Positions 55,467 through 64,000 of a DNA stretch of 64,000 nt are shown piece after piece (the stretch's first letter is position 1; each line of letters begins with the position of its first letter). Under the pieces are notes generated by a model that made no database searches, had not been told where the DNA came from, and worked only from the letters and a program-made list of their open reading frames with translations. The stretch comes from Nitrospirota bacterium (GTDB lineage: Bacteria > Nitrospirota > JACRHL01). The DNA lies in assembly GCA_016212085.1 (NCBI GenBank), contig JACRHL010000019.1, forward strand, positions 62,001-126,000, given 5' to 3'. The translations under genes were made by a program, and so were the position numbers.

Positions 55467-57956
55467 ATGGACCGCCACCCCCTCGTCACCGCCGCCGTCA
55501 CCGCCGTCCTGGGGCTGACCCTGGGCCACGCCCTGGGCTATCTGCCCGTGGCCACCCTGGCGCTGCTGCTGGCCCTGGCATTCATCCTCCCCGGTGCCGG
55601 GCGCGCCGGGCACCTGTGCTACGGCCTGCTGCTGGCGGCGGCCCTGTACGGCTATGCCAACGCCTGGGACCTGCCGGCGGAGCACGTGGCGCACCACACG
55701 GGCGAGCGGGTGCAGCTTACCGCCACGGTGCTGGAACCGCCCCGGATGGAGGGGGGGCGCGGCCGCTTCACCGCCCGCGCCGAGGCCCTGGAGGCGGACG
55801 GCGCCACGCGCCCCATTATCGGTAATCTATCGGTAATTTACACCCCGGCCAAGGGCGCCCGGCCGCTGGCATATGGCGACCGCTTCCGGGCCTGGGCCAC
55901 CCTCCGCCCCATCCGCTCCCTGAACAACCCCGGCGGCTTCGACCATGCCGCCCACATGGCGCGCCAGGGCATCCTGGCCCGCGCCACCATCGCCCGCCGC
56001 GACACGCCGGAGGTGCTGGTTCCCGGCCACGGCTTCATGACCGCCGTGCACCGCTGGCGCGCCGCCATGGAAACGGCCGCGAACGCCGCCCTGGGCCCGG
56101 AGGAGGCGGCCCTGCTCATGGCCCTTTCCACCGGCGACACGGACCGCGTGTCCGATTCCCTGCGCGAGCGCTTCCAGGCGGCGGGGATGACCCACGTGCT
56201 GTCCATCTCGGGCACCCACATGGGGCTGGTGGCGGGGGTGGTGTTCCTGCTGGTGCGGCTGGCGGTCAGGGGGTTGCCCCACCGCTGGCTGCTGGGCCTC
56301 TCGGCGCGGGTCACCCCCCATGCCCTGGCGGCGGGGCTGGCGCTGCTCGCGGTGAGCGGCTACGCGCTCCTGTCCGGCTGGCGGGTGCCCACCGTGCGCT
56401 CCCTGGTGATGGTGTGGCTGGTGATGCTGGCGCTGCTCCTGGGGCGGCGCGCCCACGGCCCCACGGGGCTGGCGGCGGCGGCCCTGCTGATCCTCGCGGC
56501 GGACCCGGCGGCGCTGTTCAGCGCGTCGTTCCAGCTTTCGTTCGTGGCGGTGCTGGCCATCCTGCTGGCCCTGGAGCGGCTGCCGGAACCGCCGGAGGGG
56601 CCGCGCCCGCTGCCCTGGAGGCTGCGCCGCTGGGCCCTGTCGCTGCTGCTGGTCACGCTGGCGGCGGGGCTGGCCACGGCGCCGCTGGTGGCGTGGCACT
56701 TCGGCCAGGTGAACTGGCCCGGCTTCGTCGCCAACCTGCTGCTGGTGCCCATGCTGGGGGTGGCGGTGCTGCCCCTGGGGCTGGCGGCGGCGGTGGCCGC
56801 CCCGGCCCTGGGCCACCTGCCCCTGGCGGGGGTGGTGGACGGCCTGCTGGCCGCCTTCATCGCCGCCACGAGCTGGTTCGCGGCCCTGCCCGGCGCCTTG
56901 CAGCATGTGGCCATGCCGCCCCTCGCCCTGGTGCTGGCCACCTACGGCGCCGCCCTGCTGGCAATCCTGGGATGGCGCCACCTGGCATGGCGGCCGGGAA
57001 CGATGGGGATCTGCGTGTTCGGCGCGGCGTGGTGGCTGGCCCTGCACCCGGCGCCCCCCACGGGCGAACTGCGCGTGGCCTTCCTGGACGTGGGCCAGGG
57101 CGACGCGGCAGTGCTCACCGGCCCCGCCGGCGACACCCTGGTGATCGACGGCGGCACCCGCTTCGGCCGCTTCGACGCGGGCCGCCTGGCGGTGGCCCCG
57201 TTCCTGTGGCAGCACGGCATCCGCCGCGTCACCCTGCTTGCAAGCCACCCGCAGATCGACCACGCCGGGGGGCTGATCCACCTGATCCCCCGCTTCGAGG
57301 TGGCGGCCTTTGCCGGCAACGGCGCGCGCCGCGCCGGGGCGCGCTTCGACAACGACCTGCACCGGGCCCTGGACGCGGCGGGCGCCGCCTCCGTCACCCT
57401 GTGGCGCGGCGCGGGCTTCGCCCCCCTGCACGGGGTGGAGACGGCGGTGCTGAGCCCGGCCGTACCGCCGCGGGGGGCGGCCGGGCGGGCCGCCAACAAC
57501 GACTCCCTGGTGATCCGGGTGGGCTACGGCGCCCACCACTTCCTGTTCACCGGCGACATCGAGGCCCCGGCGGAGGCGGCGCTGCTCGCCTCCGGCCTGC
57601 CCCTGGCCGCCACGGTGCTGAAGGTGCCGCACCACGGCTCGGCCACCTCCAGCGGGGACGGGTTCCTGGCGGCGGTGCGCCCCGCCCTGGCGGTGATCGA
57701 GGTGGGGGCGGACAACCCCTACGGCCACCCCGCCGCCGCCGTGCCCGACCGCTACGCGCGCCACCACATCCCCCTGCGCCGCACCGACCGGGACGGCACC
57801 GTGCTGTTCCGGTCCGATGGCCGCACCCTGCGCACGGCCACCTGGGCGGCCCTGGCACCCGCCCCCATCCCCCCCTGGCACCCGCGTCCGCGCGGGGAGG
57901 AGTGGCGCAACCTGCGGCGGCTGCTGGCGCCGGACTCCCTGTGGACACCGCTGTAG
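55467..57956 (+). CDS. comEC: DNA uptake / competence channel protein ComEC (Rec2)
   Basis: 829 residues. N-terminal DUF4131-like soluble domain (LTATVLEPPRMEGG), a central Competence domain with about ten membrane helices (THVLSISGTHMGLVAGVVFL is the signature), and a C-terminal metallo-beta-lactamase-like domain (VAFLDVGQGDAAVL, SHPQIDHAGG, LKVPHHGSATSSG). ComEC carries single-stranded DNA across the inner membrane. All three parts are complete. ATG 55467 is preferred; an ATG nine bases earlier is possible. No other competence genes are in the window. Confidence 0.95.
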   Translation: MDRHPLVTAAVTAVLGLTLGHALGYLPVATLALLLALAFILPGAGRAGHLCYGLLLAAALYGYANAWDLPAEHVAHHTGERVQLTATVLEPPRMEGGRGRFTARAEALEADGATRPIIGNLSVIYTPAKGARPLAYGDRFRAWATLRPIRSLNNPGGFDHAAHMARQGILARATIARRDTPEVLVPGHGFMTAVHRWRAAMETAANAALGPEEAALLMALSTGDTDRVSDSLRERFQAAGMTHVLSISGTHMGLVAGVVFLLVRLAVRGLPHRWLLGLSARVTPHALAAGLALLAVSGYALLSGWRVPTVRSLVMVWLVMLALLLGRRAHGPTGLAAAALLILAADPAALFSASFQLSFVAVLAILLALERLPEPPEGPRPLPWRLRRWALSLLLVTLAAGLATAPLVAWHFGQVNWPGFVANLLLVPMLGVAVLPLGLAAAVAAPALGHLPLAGVVDGLLAAFIAATSWFAALPGALQHVAMPPLALVLATYGAALLAILGWRHLAWRPGTMGICVFGAAWWLALHPAPPTGELRVAFLDVGQGDAAVLTGPAGDTLVIDGGTRFGRFDAGRLAVAPFLWQHGIRRVTLLASHPQIDHAGGLIHLIPRFEVAAFAGNGARRAGARFDNDLHRALDAAGAASVTLWRGAGFAPLHGVETAVLSPAVPPRGAAGRAANNDSLVIRVGYGAHHFLFTGDIEAPAEAALLASGLPLAATVLKVPHHGSATSSGDGFLAAVRPALAVIEVGADNPYGHPAAAVPDRYARHHIPLRRTDRDGTVLFRSDGRTLRTATWAALAPAPIPPWHPRPRGEEWRNLRRLLAPDSLWTPL

Positions 57957-57995
57957 GGGGAGGAGGGCGCGGCGGCCGCCCCCTTCTGCTACACT

Positions 57996-59024
57996 ATGGC
58001 GCGGGCTTGCCACGCGCCCGCCCCACCCGTCAACCCCAGGCCGTTTGGTATCGTGAGCCGCGACCCCCATCGCCAGTCCGGGAATGCCGTGCCAAGAGCC
58101 GTGCTGAGCGGTCTGGCGGGCGTGGCCCTGTGGCTGATCCGGCACGTGCCGTGGCGCGCCCGGCGGGGGATGGCCATGGCCATCGGGCGGCGCGTGGCCC
58201 GCGCCCAGCGCAAGCGCCACCACGCCGCCCACGTGAACCTGACCCTCGCCTTCGGCGACCGCTATTCCGACGCCGAGAAGCAACGCATCGCCGAGCAGAG
58301 CTTCGGCCACTTCATCCGCTGCATGCTCGACGCGGCGGCCCTCATCCCCACCCTGAACGCGCGCACCTGGCACAATGTCGTGCGCGTGCCCGTGGCCGAC
58401 ATCGCGCGCCTGAACGGCCATTTCGCCCGCGGCAACGGCGTGCTGGTCATGTTCTCCCACTACGGCAACTGGGAGCTGATGGGAGCGGCCATGCCGTTCA
58501 TCTGCCGGCACCCGGTGCACGTGGTGGCCAAGCGCCAGGCGGGCTGGTCCAACCCGCTCATCGAGGGCTTCCGCACCCTCACCGGCAACAAGGTGATCTA
58601 CAAGGAGGGGGCGGTGCGCGCCACCCTCAAGGCCCTCAAGGCCAACGAGCTGGTGGGGCTGTCCATCGACCAGAATTTTTCCCAGGGCATCTTCGTGCCG
58701 TTCTTCGGCGTGCCGGCGGGCACGGTGGACACCCTGGCCGCCCTGGCCCGCGCCAGCGGCGCCCCCATCGTGCCCCTGGTGTGCACGCCGGACGGCGACG
58801 GCGCCTACACCGGCCGCCTGCTGCCCGCCGTGGAGCCGGTGCGGACCGACGACAAGGACGCCGACATCCACGCCATCACCCTGGCCTGCTTCAAGGTGCT
58901 GGAGGAAACCATCCGCCAGCGCCCGGAGTTCTGGCTGTGGGGCCATAAGCGCTGGAAGAGCCGCCCGCCGGACGAGCGGCCCCGGCGGGATTTCTACGGG
59001 CATTCCCATCAACCCCCCGCGTGA
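57996..59024 (+). CDS. lysophospholipid/lipid A acyltransferase (LpxL/HtrB-like)
   Basis: 342 residues from the first ATG. One N-terminal membrane helix (LSGLAGVALWLIRHVPW) and the catalytic H-x4-E motif in FSHYGNWEL identify the LABLAT family, which transfers secondary acyl chains to Kdo-lipid A in the inner membrane. Other conserved parts are KRQAGWSNPLIEGFR and LSIDQNFSQGIFVPFFG. The first 20-30 residues do not look conserved; GTG 58053 or GTG 58089 (with GGGA upstream) may be the true start. It follows comEC by 39 bases. Confidence 0.9.
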   Translation: MARACHAPAPPVNPRPFGIVSRDPHRQSGNAVPRAVLSGLAGVALWLIRHVPWRARRGMAMAIGRRVARAQRKRHHAAHVNLTLAFGDRYSDAEKQRIAEQSFGHFIRCMLDAAALIPTLNARTWHNVVRVPVADIARLNGHFARGNGVLVMFSHYGNWELMGAAMPFICRHPVHVVAKRQAGWSNPLIEGFRTLTGNKVIYKEGAVRATLKALKANELVGLSIDQNFSQGIFVPFFGVPAGTVDTLAALARASGAPIVPLVCTPDGDGAYTGRLLPAVEPVRTDDKDADIHAITLACFKVLEETIRQRPEFWLWGHKRWKSRPPDERPRRDFYGHSHQPPA

Positions 59025-59063
59025 TTGTGTCGCGGGGATGAACCCATCAATAGGAATCATGCC

Positions 59064-60116
59064 ATGACCCCCACCCTGTACTGGAAGGACGGCTTCGTGG
59101 AGATGCTGGACCAGACCCGGCTCCCCACCGCCGTGGTGTACCAGACCTGCAAGGACGCCGACACCGTGGCGCGCGGCATCAAGGAGCTGTGGGTGCGCGG
59201 CGCCCCGGCCATCGGCGTGGCCGCCGCCATGGGCATGGCCCTGGGCGCCCAGGGCCTGCCGGAGGGCAGGGAATTCCAGCAAGGGCTGGAGCGCATCGGC
59301 GCGATGCTCATCTCCCAGCGCCCCACCGCCGTCAACCTGGCGTGGGCGGTGCGGCGGATGCAGGCCTTCGCCCGGTCCCTGGAAGGCCAGCCGGTGGCGG
59401 CGGTAAAGGCGGCCATGGTGGCGGAGTCGCAGCGCATGCTGGAGGAGGACGCGGCCATCTGCCGCGCCATCGGCAAGGCCGGCGCCCACCTGCTGCCCGA
59501 CGGCGGGGTGCTCACCCACTGCAACGCCGGGGCCCTGGCCACCGGCGGCTACGGCACCGCCCTGGGGGTGATCCGCGCCGCCGTGGAGGCCGGCCGCGCC
59601 CTGGCCGTGTTCGCCGACGAGACGCGCCCGGTGCTGCAAGGCGCCCGCCTCACCGCCTGGGAGCTGATGCAGGACGGCATCGACGTGACCCTCATCACCG
59701 ACAACATGGCCGCCCACACCATGAAGTGCGGCCGCATCCACGCGGTGGTGGTGGGCGCCGACCGCATCGCCAAGAACGGCGACGCCGCCAACAAGATCGG
59801 CACCTACGGCGTGGCCATTCTGGCAAGGGAGCACGGCATCCCGTTCTACGTGGCCGCGCCCCTCTCCACCGTGGATTTTTCCATGGCCAGCGGCGCCGAG
59901 ATCCCCATCGAGGAGCGCGACGGCCGCGAGATCACCCACGTGTTCGGCACCACCCAGATCGCCCCGGACGGCTGCAAGACCTTCAACCCGGCCTTCGACG
60001 TGACCCCGGCCAAGTACATCCGCGCCATCATCACCGAGCGCGGCGCCGTGGCCCCGGCGGACCTGCACCGCCTCCAGGACCCGGACCTGGACGCCACCCC
60101 ATGGCTGGTCAAGTGA
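59064..60116 (+). CDS. mtnA: S-methyl-5-thioribose-1-phosphate isomerase
   Basis: 350 residues. Conserved [19 protein letters not shown], the catalytic Cys segment [18 protein letters not shown], and [18 protein letters not shown] with the catalytic Asp. It converts 5-methylthioribose-1-P to 5-methylthioribulose-1-P in methionine salvage. ATG 59064 follows TAGGAATC; a longer frame from 59025 is not supported. No other salvage genes are adjacent. Confidence 0.95.
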   Translation: MTPTLYWKDGFVEMLDQTRLPTAVVYQTCKDADTVARGIKELWVRGAPAIGVAAAMGMALGAQGLPEGREFQQGLERIGAMLISQRPTAVNLAWAVRRMQAFARSLEGQPVAAVKAAMVAESQRMLEEDAAICRAIGKAGAHLLPDGGVLTHCNAGALATGGYGTALGVIRAAVEAGRALAVFADETRPVLQGARLTAWELMQDGIDVTLITDNMAAHTMKCGRIHAVVVGADRIAKNGDAANKIGTYGVAILAREHGIPFYVAAPLSTVDFSMASGAEIPIEERDGREITHVFGTTQIAPDGCKTFNPAFDVTPAKYIRAIITERGAVAPADLHRLQDPDLDATPWLVK

Positions 60117-60270
60117 GGGCCGTGGCCACCACGCCGGGACGGCCGTTCGCGGCCCAGGGATGGGCCGCCATCGGCGCGCCCGCGCGCCGGAGCGGTCGGG
60201 AAACCGCGCTTTTCCGTCCGCGAGCTCCGCAAGGCCACGACGGCCTTGCGGAGCATGGAGCGGCACGCGG

Positions 60271-60852
60271 ATGAGAATCACCGATGCCACCTTCGTCACC
60301 AGCGCGGCGGACCCGTCCGGCTACCCCCCGGCAAGCCTGCCGGAGGTGGCCTTCGTGGGGCGCTCCAACGTGGGCAAGTCCACCCTCATCAACGCCCTGC
60401 TGAACCGCAAGGGGCTGGCCAAGACCAGCTCCACGCCGGGCAAGACCCAGCTCATCAACTTCTTCCTGGTGAACGGGCGCTTCCACCTGGTGGATCTGCC
60501 GGGCTACGGCTTCGCCAAGGTGCCCATGGCCGAGAAGGCGCACTGGACGGAGCGCATCGAGACCTTCCTGGGCACCCGCGAGACCCTCAAGCTGGTGGTG
60601 GCCCTGGTGGACGTGCGCCACGGCCCCACCCCGCTCGACATGCGGATGCTCCAGTGGCTGGCCCACTACCAGCGCCCCACCCTGGTGGTGGCCACCAAGG
60701 GCGACAAGCTGTCCCGCGCCCAGGGGCTGAAGGCCCTGGCCGGCATCCGCGCCGGCACCGGCCTGCCGCCGGTCCTGGTAAGCGCCTCCAAGGGCGACGG
60801 CATCGCCGACCTGTGGCGGCGCATCGGCGAGTTCCTGTTCGACGGCCCGTAG
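60271..60852 (+). CDS. engB: ribosome biogenesis GTPase YihA/YsxC (EngB)
   Basis: 193 residues. G1 GRSNVGKS, G2 region SSTPGKTQ, G3 DLPGYG, G4 TKGDK and G5 SASKG are all present and in order. It is a Ras-like GTPase needed for 50S subunit assembly. The ATG at 60271 gives the standard N-terminus; an upstream frame to 60160 is low-complexity. Confidence 0.96.
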   Translation: MRITDATFVTSAADPSGYPPASLPEVAFVGRSNVGKSTLINALLNRKGLAKTSSTPGKTQLINFFLVNGRFHLVDLPGYGFAKVPMAEKAHWTERIETFLGTRETLKLVVALVDVRHGPTPLDMRMLQWLAHYQRPTLVVATKGDKLSRAQGLKALAGIRAGTGLPPVLVSASKGDGIADLWRRIGEFLFDGP

Positions 60853-60936
60853 CAAGACCGTGAACGCGCCCGCCCATCGCCTTTCCGCGGCGCCCGGCGC
60901 CGCCCGGCGCCGCCGTGGTGTTGCCGTGGTGCTGCC

Positions 60937-62037
60937 GTGATCCTCGACCGCTACCTGGCGCGCGAGATCGCCGTGCCCTTCCTGCTGGGCCTGTTCGGCC
61001 TGATCGCCCTGTTCATGATCAACCAGTTCGTGCACCTGGCCGACCTGCTGGTGGGGCGCGGCATGTCCCTCTACGGGCTGCTCAAGGTGCTGGCGGTGCT
61101 GGTGCCGCCGTTCCTGCTCATCACCCTGCCGGCGGCCATCTTCCTGGCGGGCATCGTGGCCTTCGCGCGGCTGTCGTCCGACAGCGAGTTCGTGGCGCTC
61201 AAGGCGTCCGGCGTGAGCTTCCTGCGGCTCATGCGGCCGGTGCTGGCCATCGCCCTGCTGGTGGCGGCGGCGGCCCTGTGGGTGGGGGTCGCCTTCGAGC
61301 CGTGGGGCAAGGGCAAGCTGAAGCACCTGGCCACCCGGACCCTGAAGGAGAACACCGGCCTCGCCATCACCCCCGGCACCTTCAACGACCTGTTCGGCGA
61401 CGTGGTGGTGTATGCGGAAACCGCCACCTCGTCCGGCCGCCTCACCGGCATCTTCATCTCCGACGAGCGCGACCCGCGCCGCCCCTTGCTGGTGACCGCC
61501 CTGGAGGGGCGCCTGGTGCAGGACCCCGGCCAGGACTTCCTGGGGCTGCACCTCACCGGCGGCGAGATCTTCCGGCCCGGCATCAAGGTGCAGCGGGTGC
61601 GCTTTGCCGAGTACGACGTGAAGCTGCGCATCACCAGCGGCGACGAGCCGCTGCTGTTCGACTCCCCCCAGGCGCTCAAGGCCGAGCTGGAGCGGCGCCG
61701 CGCCGCCGGCGAGCCACCCGGCCGGGTGCTGCAACTGTGGCTGGACCGCACCAAGAACGTCACCTTCGGGGCGGCGTGCCTCATCTTCGGCCTGCTGGGC
61801 CCGGCCCTGGGGCTGCACCACGTGCGCAGCGGGCGCATGGGCGGGCTGACCCTGGGGGTGGTGCTGATCCTGATCTACTACGTGCTCATCTCCGTGGCCC
61901 AGGCGCTGGTGATGGGCGAGCGCGTGCCGGTGGTGGTGGGTGCCTGGATGCCCAACGCGCTGTTCCTGCTGGGCACCCTGTACGTGATCGCCCGCGCCCA
62001 GGGCGACCGGCCGGTGACGCCGTGGGGGCGCCGGTGA
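60937..62037 (+). CDS. lptF: LPS export permease LptF
   Basis: 366 residues. Begins ILDRYLAREIAVPFLLGLFG. Six membrane helices in two groups of three flank a periplasmic beta-jellyroll domain (about 135-260). SDSEFVALKASGVSFLRLM is the YjgP/YjgQ cytoplasmic coupling region for LptB. It works with LptG and LptB2 to extract LPS from the inner membrane. GTG start. The stop overlaps lptG (GTGA). Confidence 0.95.
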   Translation: MILDRYLAREIAVPFLLGLFGLIALFMINQFVHLADLLVGRGMSLYGLLKVLAVLVPPFLLITLPAAIFLAGIVAFARLSSDSEFVALKASGVSFLRLMRPVLAIALLVAAAALWVGVAFEPWGKGKLKHLATRTLKENTGLAITPGTFNDLFGDVVVYAETATSSGRLTGIFISDERDPRRPLLVTALEGRLVQDPGQDFLGLHLTGGEIFRPGIKVQRVRFAEYDVKLRITSGDEPLLFDSPQALKAELERRRAAGEPPGRVLQLWLDRTKNVTFGAACLIFGLLGPALGLHHVRSGRMGGLTLGVVLILIYYVLISVAQALVMGERVPVVVGAWMPNALFLLGTLYVIARAQGDRPVTPWGRR

Positions 62038-63107
62038 ACACCCTCATGCGCTACGTGGCCGCCGAGCAGCTGCGGATGCTGCTGCTCACCGTGGTGGGCC
62101 TGGCCGGCGTGTACCTGTCCGTCGAGGCGCTGGACAAGCTGCGCCACTTCCTGTCCCAGGGGGTGGACCTGTTCACGGTGCTGGAGTACTTCGCCCTGGT
62201 GGCGCCGCGCATGGTGGCCGACGTGGCGCCGTTCGCGCTGCTGGTGGCCACGGTGGTGGCGCTGGGCACCCTGTCGGCGCGCTCCGAGATCACCGCCATG
62301 CGCGCCGCCGGGGTGGGGGTGCTCAAGGTGGTGTCGCCGCTGCTCCTGGTGGGGCTGCTCACCAGCCTGCTGCTGGGCTGGGGGAGCGTGGCCTTCATCC
62401 CCCACGCCAACGCCCTGGCGGCCCGGGTGCTGGACCGGGCCGGGGCGGACGGCATGGCCGTGTTCTCCCGCGACAGCATCTGGTTCAAGGCGGCGGACGA
62501 CACCGTGTTCGGCATCCGCAGCGCCGCGCCGGACGGCGCCACCATGTGGGGGGTGCGCATCATCCAGACCGGGCCCGACGGCCGCGTGGCGCACCTCACC
62601 CAGGCGCTGCGCATGGACTATGCGGACGAGCGCTGGACACTGGTGAACGGCCGCCGTCTGGACGCCGCCGGCGACACCCTGCGCCTTATCCCGTTCGCCA
62701 CCGCCCCCGCCCCCCTGGACCGCCCCCCGGCATCCCTGGGCGACGTGCGGGTGCCCCACGCCGAGCTGTCATCCGGCCGCCTGGCCGCCTACATCGCGCG
62801 CCTCAAGGCCGACGGCTACGCGGCCCTGGACTACGAGGTGGAGCTGGCGCGCCGGGCGGCGTTCCCGTTCGCCTGCCTGGTCATGGTGCTGGTGGCCATC
62901 CCCCACGGCATCACGCCGCCGCGCAGCCACAGCCTGTCCAAGGGCATCGGCATGAGCATGCTCATCGCCCTCGTGTTCTGGCTGCTATACTCCCTGTCAC
63001 TGGCCCTCGGGCGGGCGGCCATGCTGCCGCCGGAGGCGGCCGCCTGGCTGCCGCTGGCGGTGTTCGCCGCCTACGGCGCCAACCGCCTGCTGGCGGTGCG
63101 GCAGTAA
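62034..63107 (+). CDS. lptG: LPS export permease LptG
   Basis: 357 residues with the same plan as LptF: helices at both ends, SARSEITAMRAAGVGVLKVV as coupling region, a periplasmic domain (about 130-250), and the final helices including SKGIGMSMLIALVFWLLYSL. GTG start coupled to lptF. The two together form the permease of the LPS transport ABC exporter. Confidence 0.95.
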   Translation: MNTLMRYVAAEQLRMLLLTVVGLAGVYLSVEALDKLRHFLSQGVDLFTVLEYFALVAPRMVADVAPFALLVATVVALGTLSARSEITAMRAAGVGVLKVVSPLLLVGLLTSLLLGWGSVAFIPHANALAARVLDRAGADGMAVFSRDSIWFKAADDTVFGIRSAAPDGATMWGVRIIQTGPDGRVAHLTQALRMDYADERWTLVNGRRLDAAGDTLRLIPFATAPAPLDRPPASLGDVRVPHAELSSGRLAAYIARLKADGYAALDYEVELARRAAFPFACLVMVLVAIPHGITPPRSHSLSKGIGMSMLIALVFWLLYSLSLALGRAAMLPPEAAAWLPLAVFAAYGANRLLAVRQ

Positions 63108-63235
63108 CCCGGAACCACAGGAACACCCCCTTGGGCACATCCACCAACCGTCACGCCGCGCGGCATCCGGGCCATGGCGCCGGGACCGGCGCGGGATCAC
63201 GCGCCACGGCGCCGCGCGATGGGGGCGCGCGGCGG

Positions 63236-64000
63236 GTGAATGCCCCCCCCCGGCCGACCCCCCGCGGCCGCCTCCTCGGGCGCATCGTCCCGCTGGCCGC
63301 CGCCCTGCTCATGGCCTGGGCGGCCCCCGCCCTGGCCACCGGCGACGCCTTCACCCAGGACGACAACGGCGAGGTGTTCATCGCCGTGGCCCCGGTGCCC
63401 GGCGCCGGCACCCGCGTGCACGAGCAGCTGGCGGCGGTGCTGAACCGCACCATGGCCGACGCCCACTACCTGACCGGGCGCCTCTCGGTGCGCACCCTCG
63501 ACCAGCCCGTGGCCCCCGCCAACCTGGCCGACCCCGCCTTGGCCGAGGCCGTGCGCCAGGCCACCGGCGGCGCCACCTTCCTGGTGTGGGGCGACGCCCA
63601 GGACGACGGCGCCGTGTATTGGTACCTGGTGCACCTGTACGCCCTGGACCCGGCCTTCCAGTCGCGCCGGGCGGCGGGGCAGCGCCCCATCGTGCCCGTC
63701 ATCCACCGGCTGCCCGACTTCACCCCCGACGACCCCCTCAAGACCGCCTACGCGGTGCTGGGCGTCACCTACATGCGGCAGGACCGCTACGAGGCCGCGA
63801 ACCAGGTGCTGAGCGTGGTCAACGACTACCCGGAGCTGGGCCTGGAGGAGCGCCTGCCGGTGGTGTTCTTCCTGGCCCTGTCGGACCTGGTGCGCGGCGT
63901 GGGCATGGGCGACGCGGAGCTGACCGACCGCGCCCTGTTCCTGTTCGACACCGCCCTGCCGGTGATCCGCCAGAGCCGGAACCCGGAGCTGATCGGCGCC
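63236..64000 (+). CDS. exported helical-repeat protein of unknown function (3' end outside window)
   Basis: At least 255 residues, open to the right edge. GTG start, then a basic N-terminus and signal peptide (IVPLAAALLMAWAAPALA, cleavage near 36). The next part resembles a nucleotide-free alpha/beta domain (EVFIAVAPVPGAGTRVHEQL). From about 168 helical pairs resemble TPR units (KTAYAVLGVTYMRQDRYEAANQ). It may be an outer-membrane-associated assembly protein or lipoprotein partner. An in-frame TTG at 63131 exists but would place Arg/Gly-rich residues before the signal peptide. Confidence 0.75.
   Translation, partial: MNAPPRPTPRGRLLGRIVPLAAALLMAWAAPALATGDAFTQDDNGEVFIAVAPVPGAGTRVHEQLAAVLNRTMADAHYLTGRLSVRTLDQPVAPANLADPALAEAVRQATGGATFLVWGDAQDDGAVYWYLVHLYALDPAFQSRRAAGQRPIVPVIHRLPDFTPDDPLKTAYAVLGVTYMRQDRYEAANQVLSVVNDYPELGLEERLPVVFFLALSDLVRGVGMGDAELTDRALFLFDTALPVIRQSRNPELIGA

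Noticed and set aside
55827-60299. Very long open frame (about 1490 codons) on the minus strand
   Set aside because: It is antisense to comEC, the acyltransferase and mtnA, which carry clear family motifs. It reads as His/Gln/Gly/Arg-rich low-complexity sequence, a usual effect of high GC content.

Overview
The window is a 64 kb piece of a very GC-rich chromosome (about 70% by eye, with strong G/C third-position bias). The organism is Gram-negative and diderm: it has lptF/lptG, an LpxL-type acyltransferase, lipoprotein and periplasmic genes, a four-haem c-type cytochrome and a CcsA-type cytochrome c biogenesis protein. The gene orders ccsA-hemA-hemC-cobA/hemD-hemB and tilS-hpt-ftsH-folP-cdaA-ybbR-glmM, and the number of NtrC-type sigma-54 activators, most resemble deltaproteobacterial (Desulfobacterota-like) genomes. 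This assignment is inference. No tRNA, rRNA, insertion sequence or CRISPR array was seen.

Layout. 1-1330: end of a DEAD-box helicase, an RRM protein with a strong terminator, and a VOC-fold protein. 1.6-4.4 kb: an AT-rich acquired island with an RloC/PrrC-like zinc-hook ABC-ATPase, a probable anti-phage gene. 4.7-8.5 kb: grpE-dnaK-dnaJ (minus strand). 8.7-16.3 kb: a SurA-N protein, then a compact histidine kinase / NtrC-type regulator / exported coiled-coil protein / exported TPR protein / pseudo-receiver cluster. 16.5-20.0 kb: valS and nadC. 20.2-27.6 kb: a nitric-oxide-stress island with an HPP membrane protein, NsrR, a membrane-anchored tandem truncated haemoglobin, a 2Fe-2S flavoreductase, a haem-c chemoreceptor and a STAND/BTAD regulator. 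It holds NsrR-like operators, FNR/CRP-like palindromes and a local repeat family. 27.9-31.7 kb: rimO and a mosaic ligA. 31.9-35.5 kb: two more sigma-54 activators. 35.7-39.3 kb: a lipoprotein, then mscS, glnB/K and amt, with a sigma-54 promoter in front of amt. 39.5-46.2 kb: ccsA, the haem genes and ribF. 46.2-54.0 kb: tilS, hpt, ftsH, folP, cdaA, ybbR, glmM. 54.0-64.0 kb: cytochrome c, PilZ protein, comEC, acyltransferase, mtnA, engB, lptF, lptG and the start of an exported protein.

The strongest candidate for an undescribed system is at 20.2-27.6 kb. The haemoglobin gene encodes an N-terminal membrane helix followed by two nearly identical truncated globin domains. Between the domains lies a textbook Shine-Dalgarno and an in-frame ATG, so one gene may yield both an anchored two-globin protein and a soluble one-globin protein. 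Its promoter and that of the HPP gene each overlap a sequence close to the NsrR operator consensus, and the next gene encodes a plausible electron donor. I infer an NsrR-controlled, membrane-anchored NO-detoxifying haemoglobin/reductase pair. Second-tier items are the RloC-like island, the mosaic ligA, an activator with an altered GAFTGA loop, and the 9.5-16.3 kb signalling cluster.
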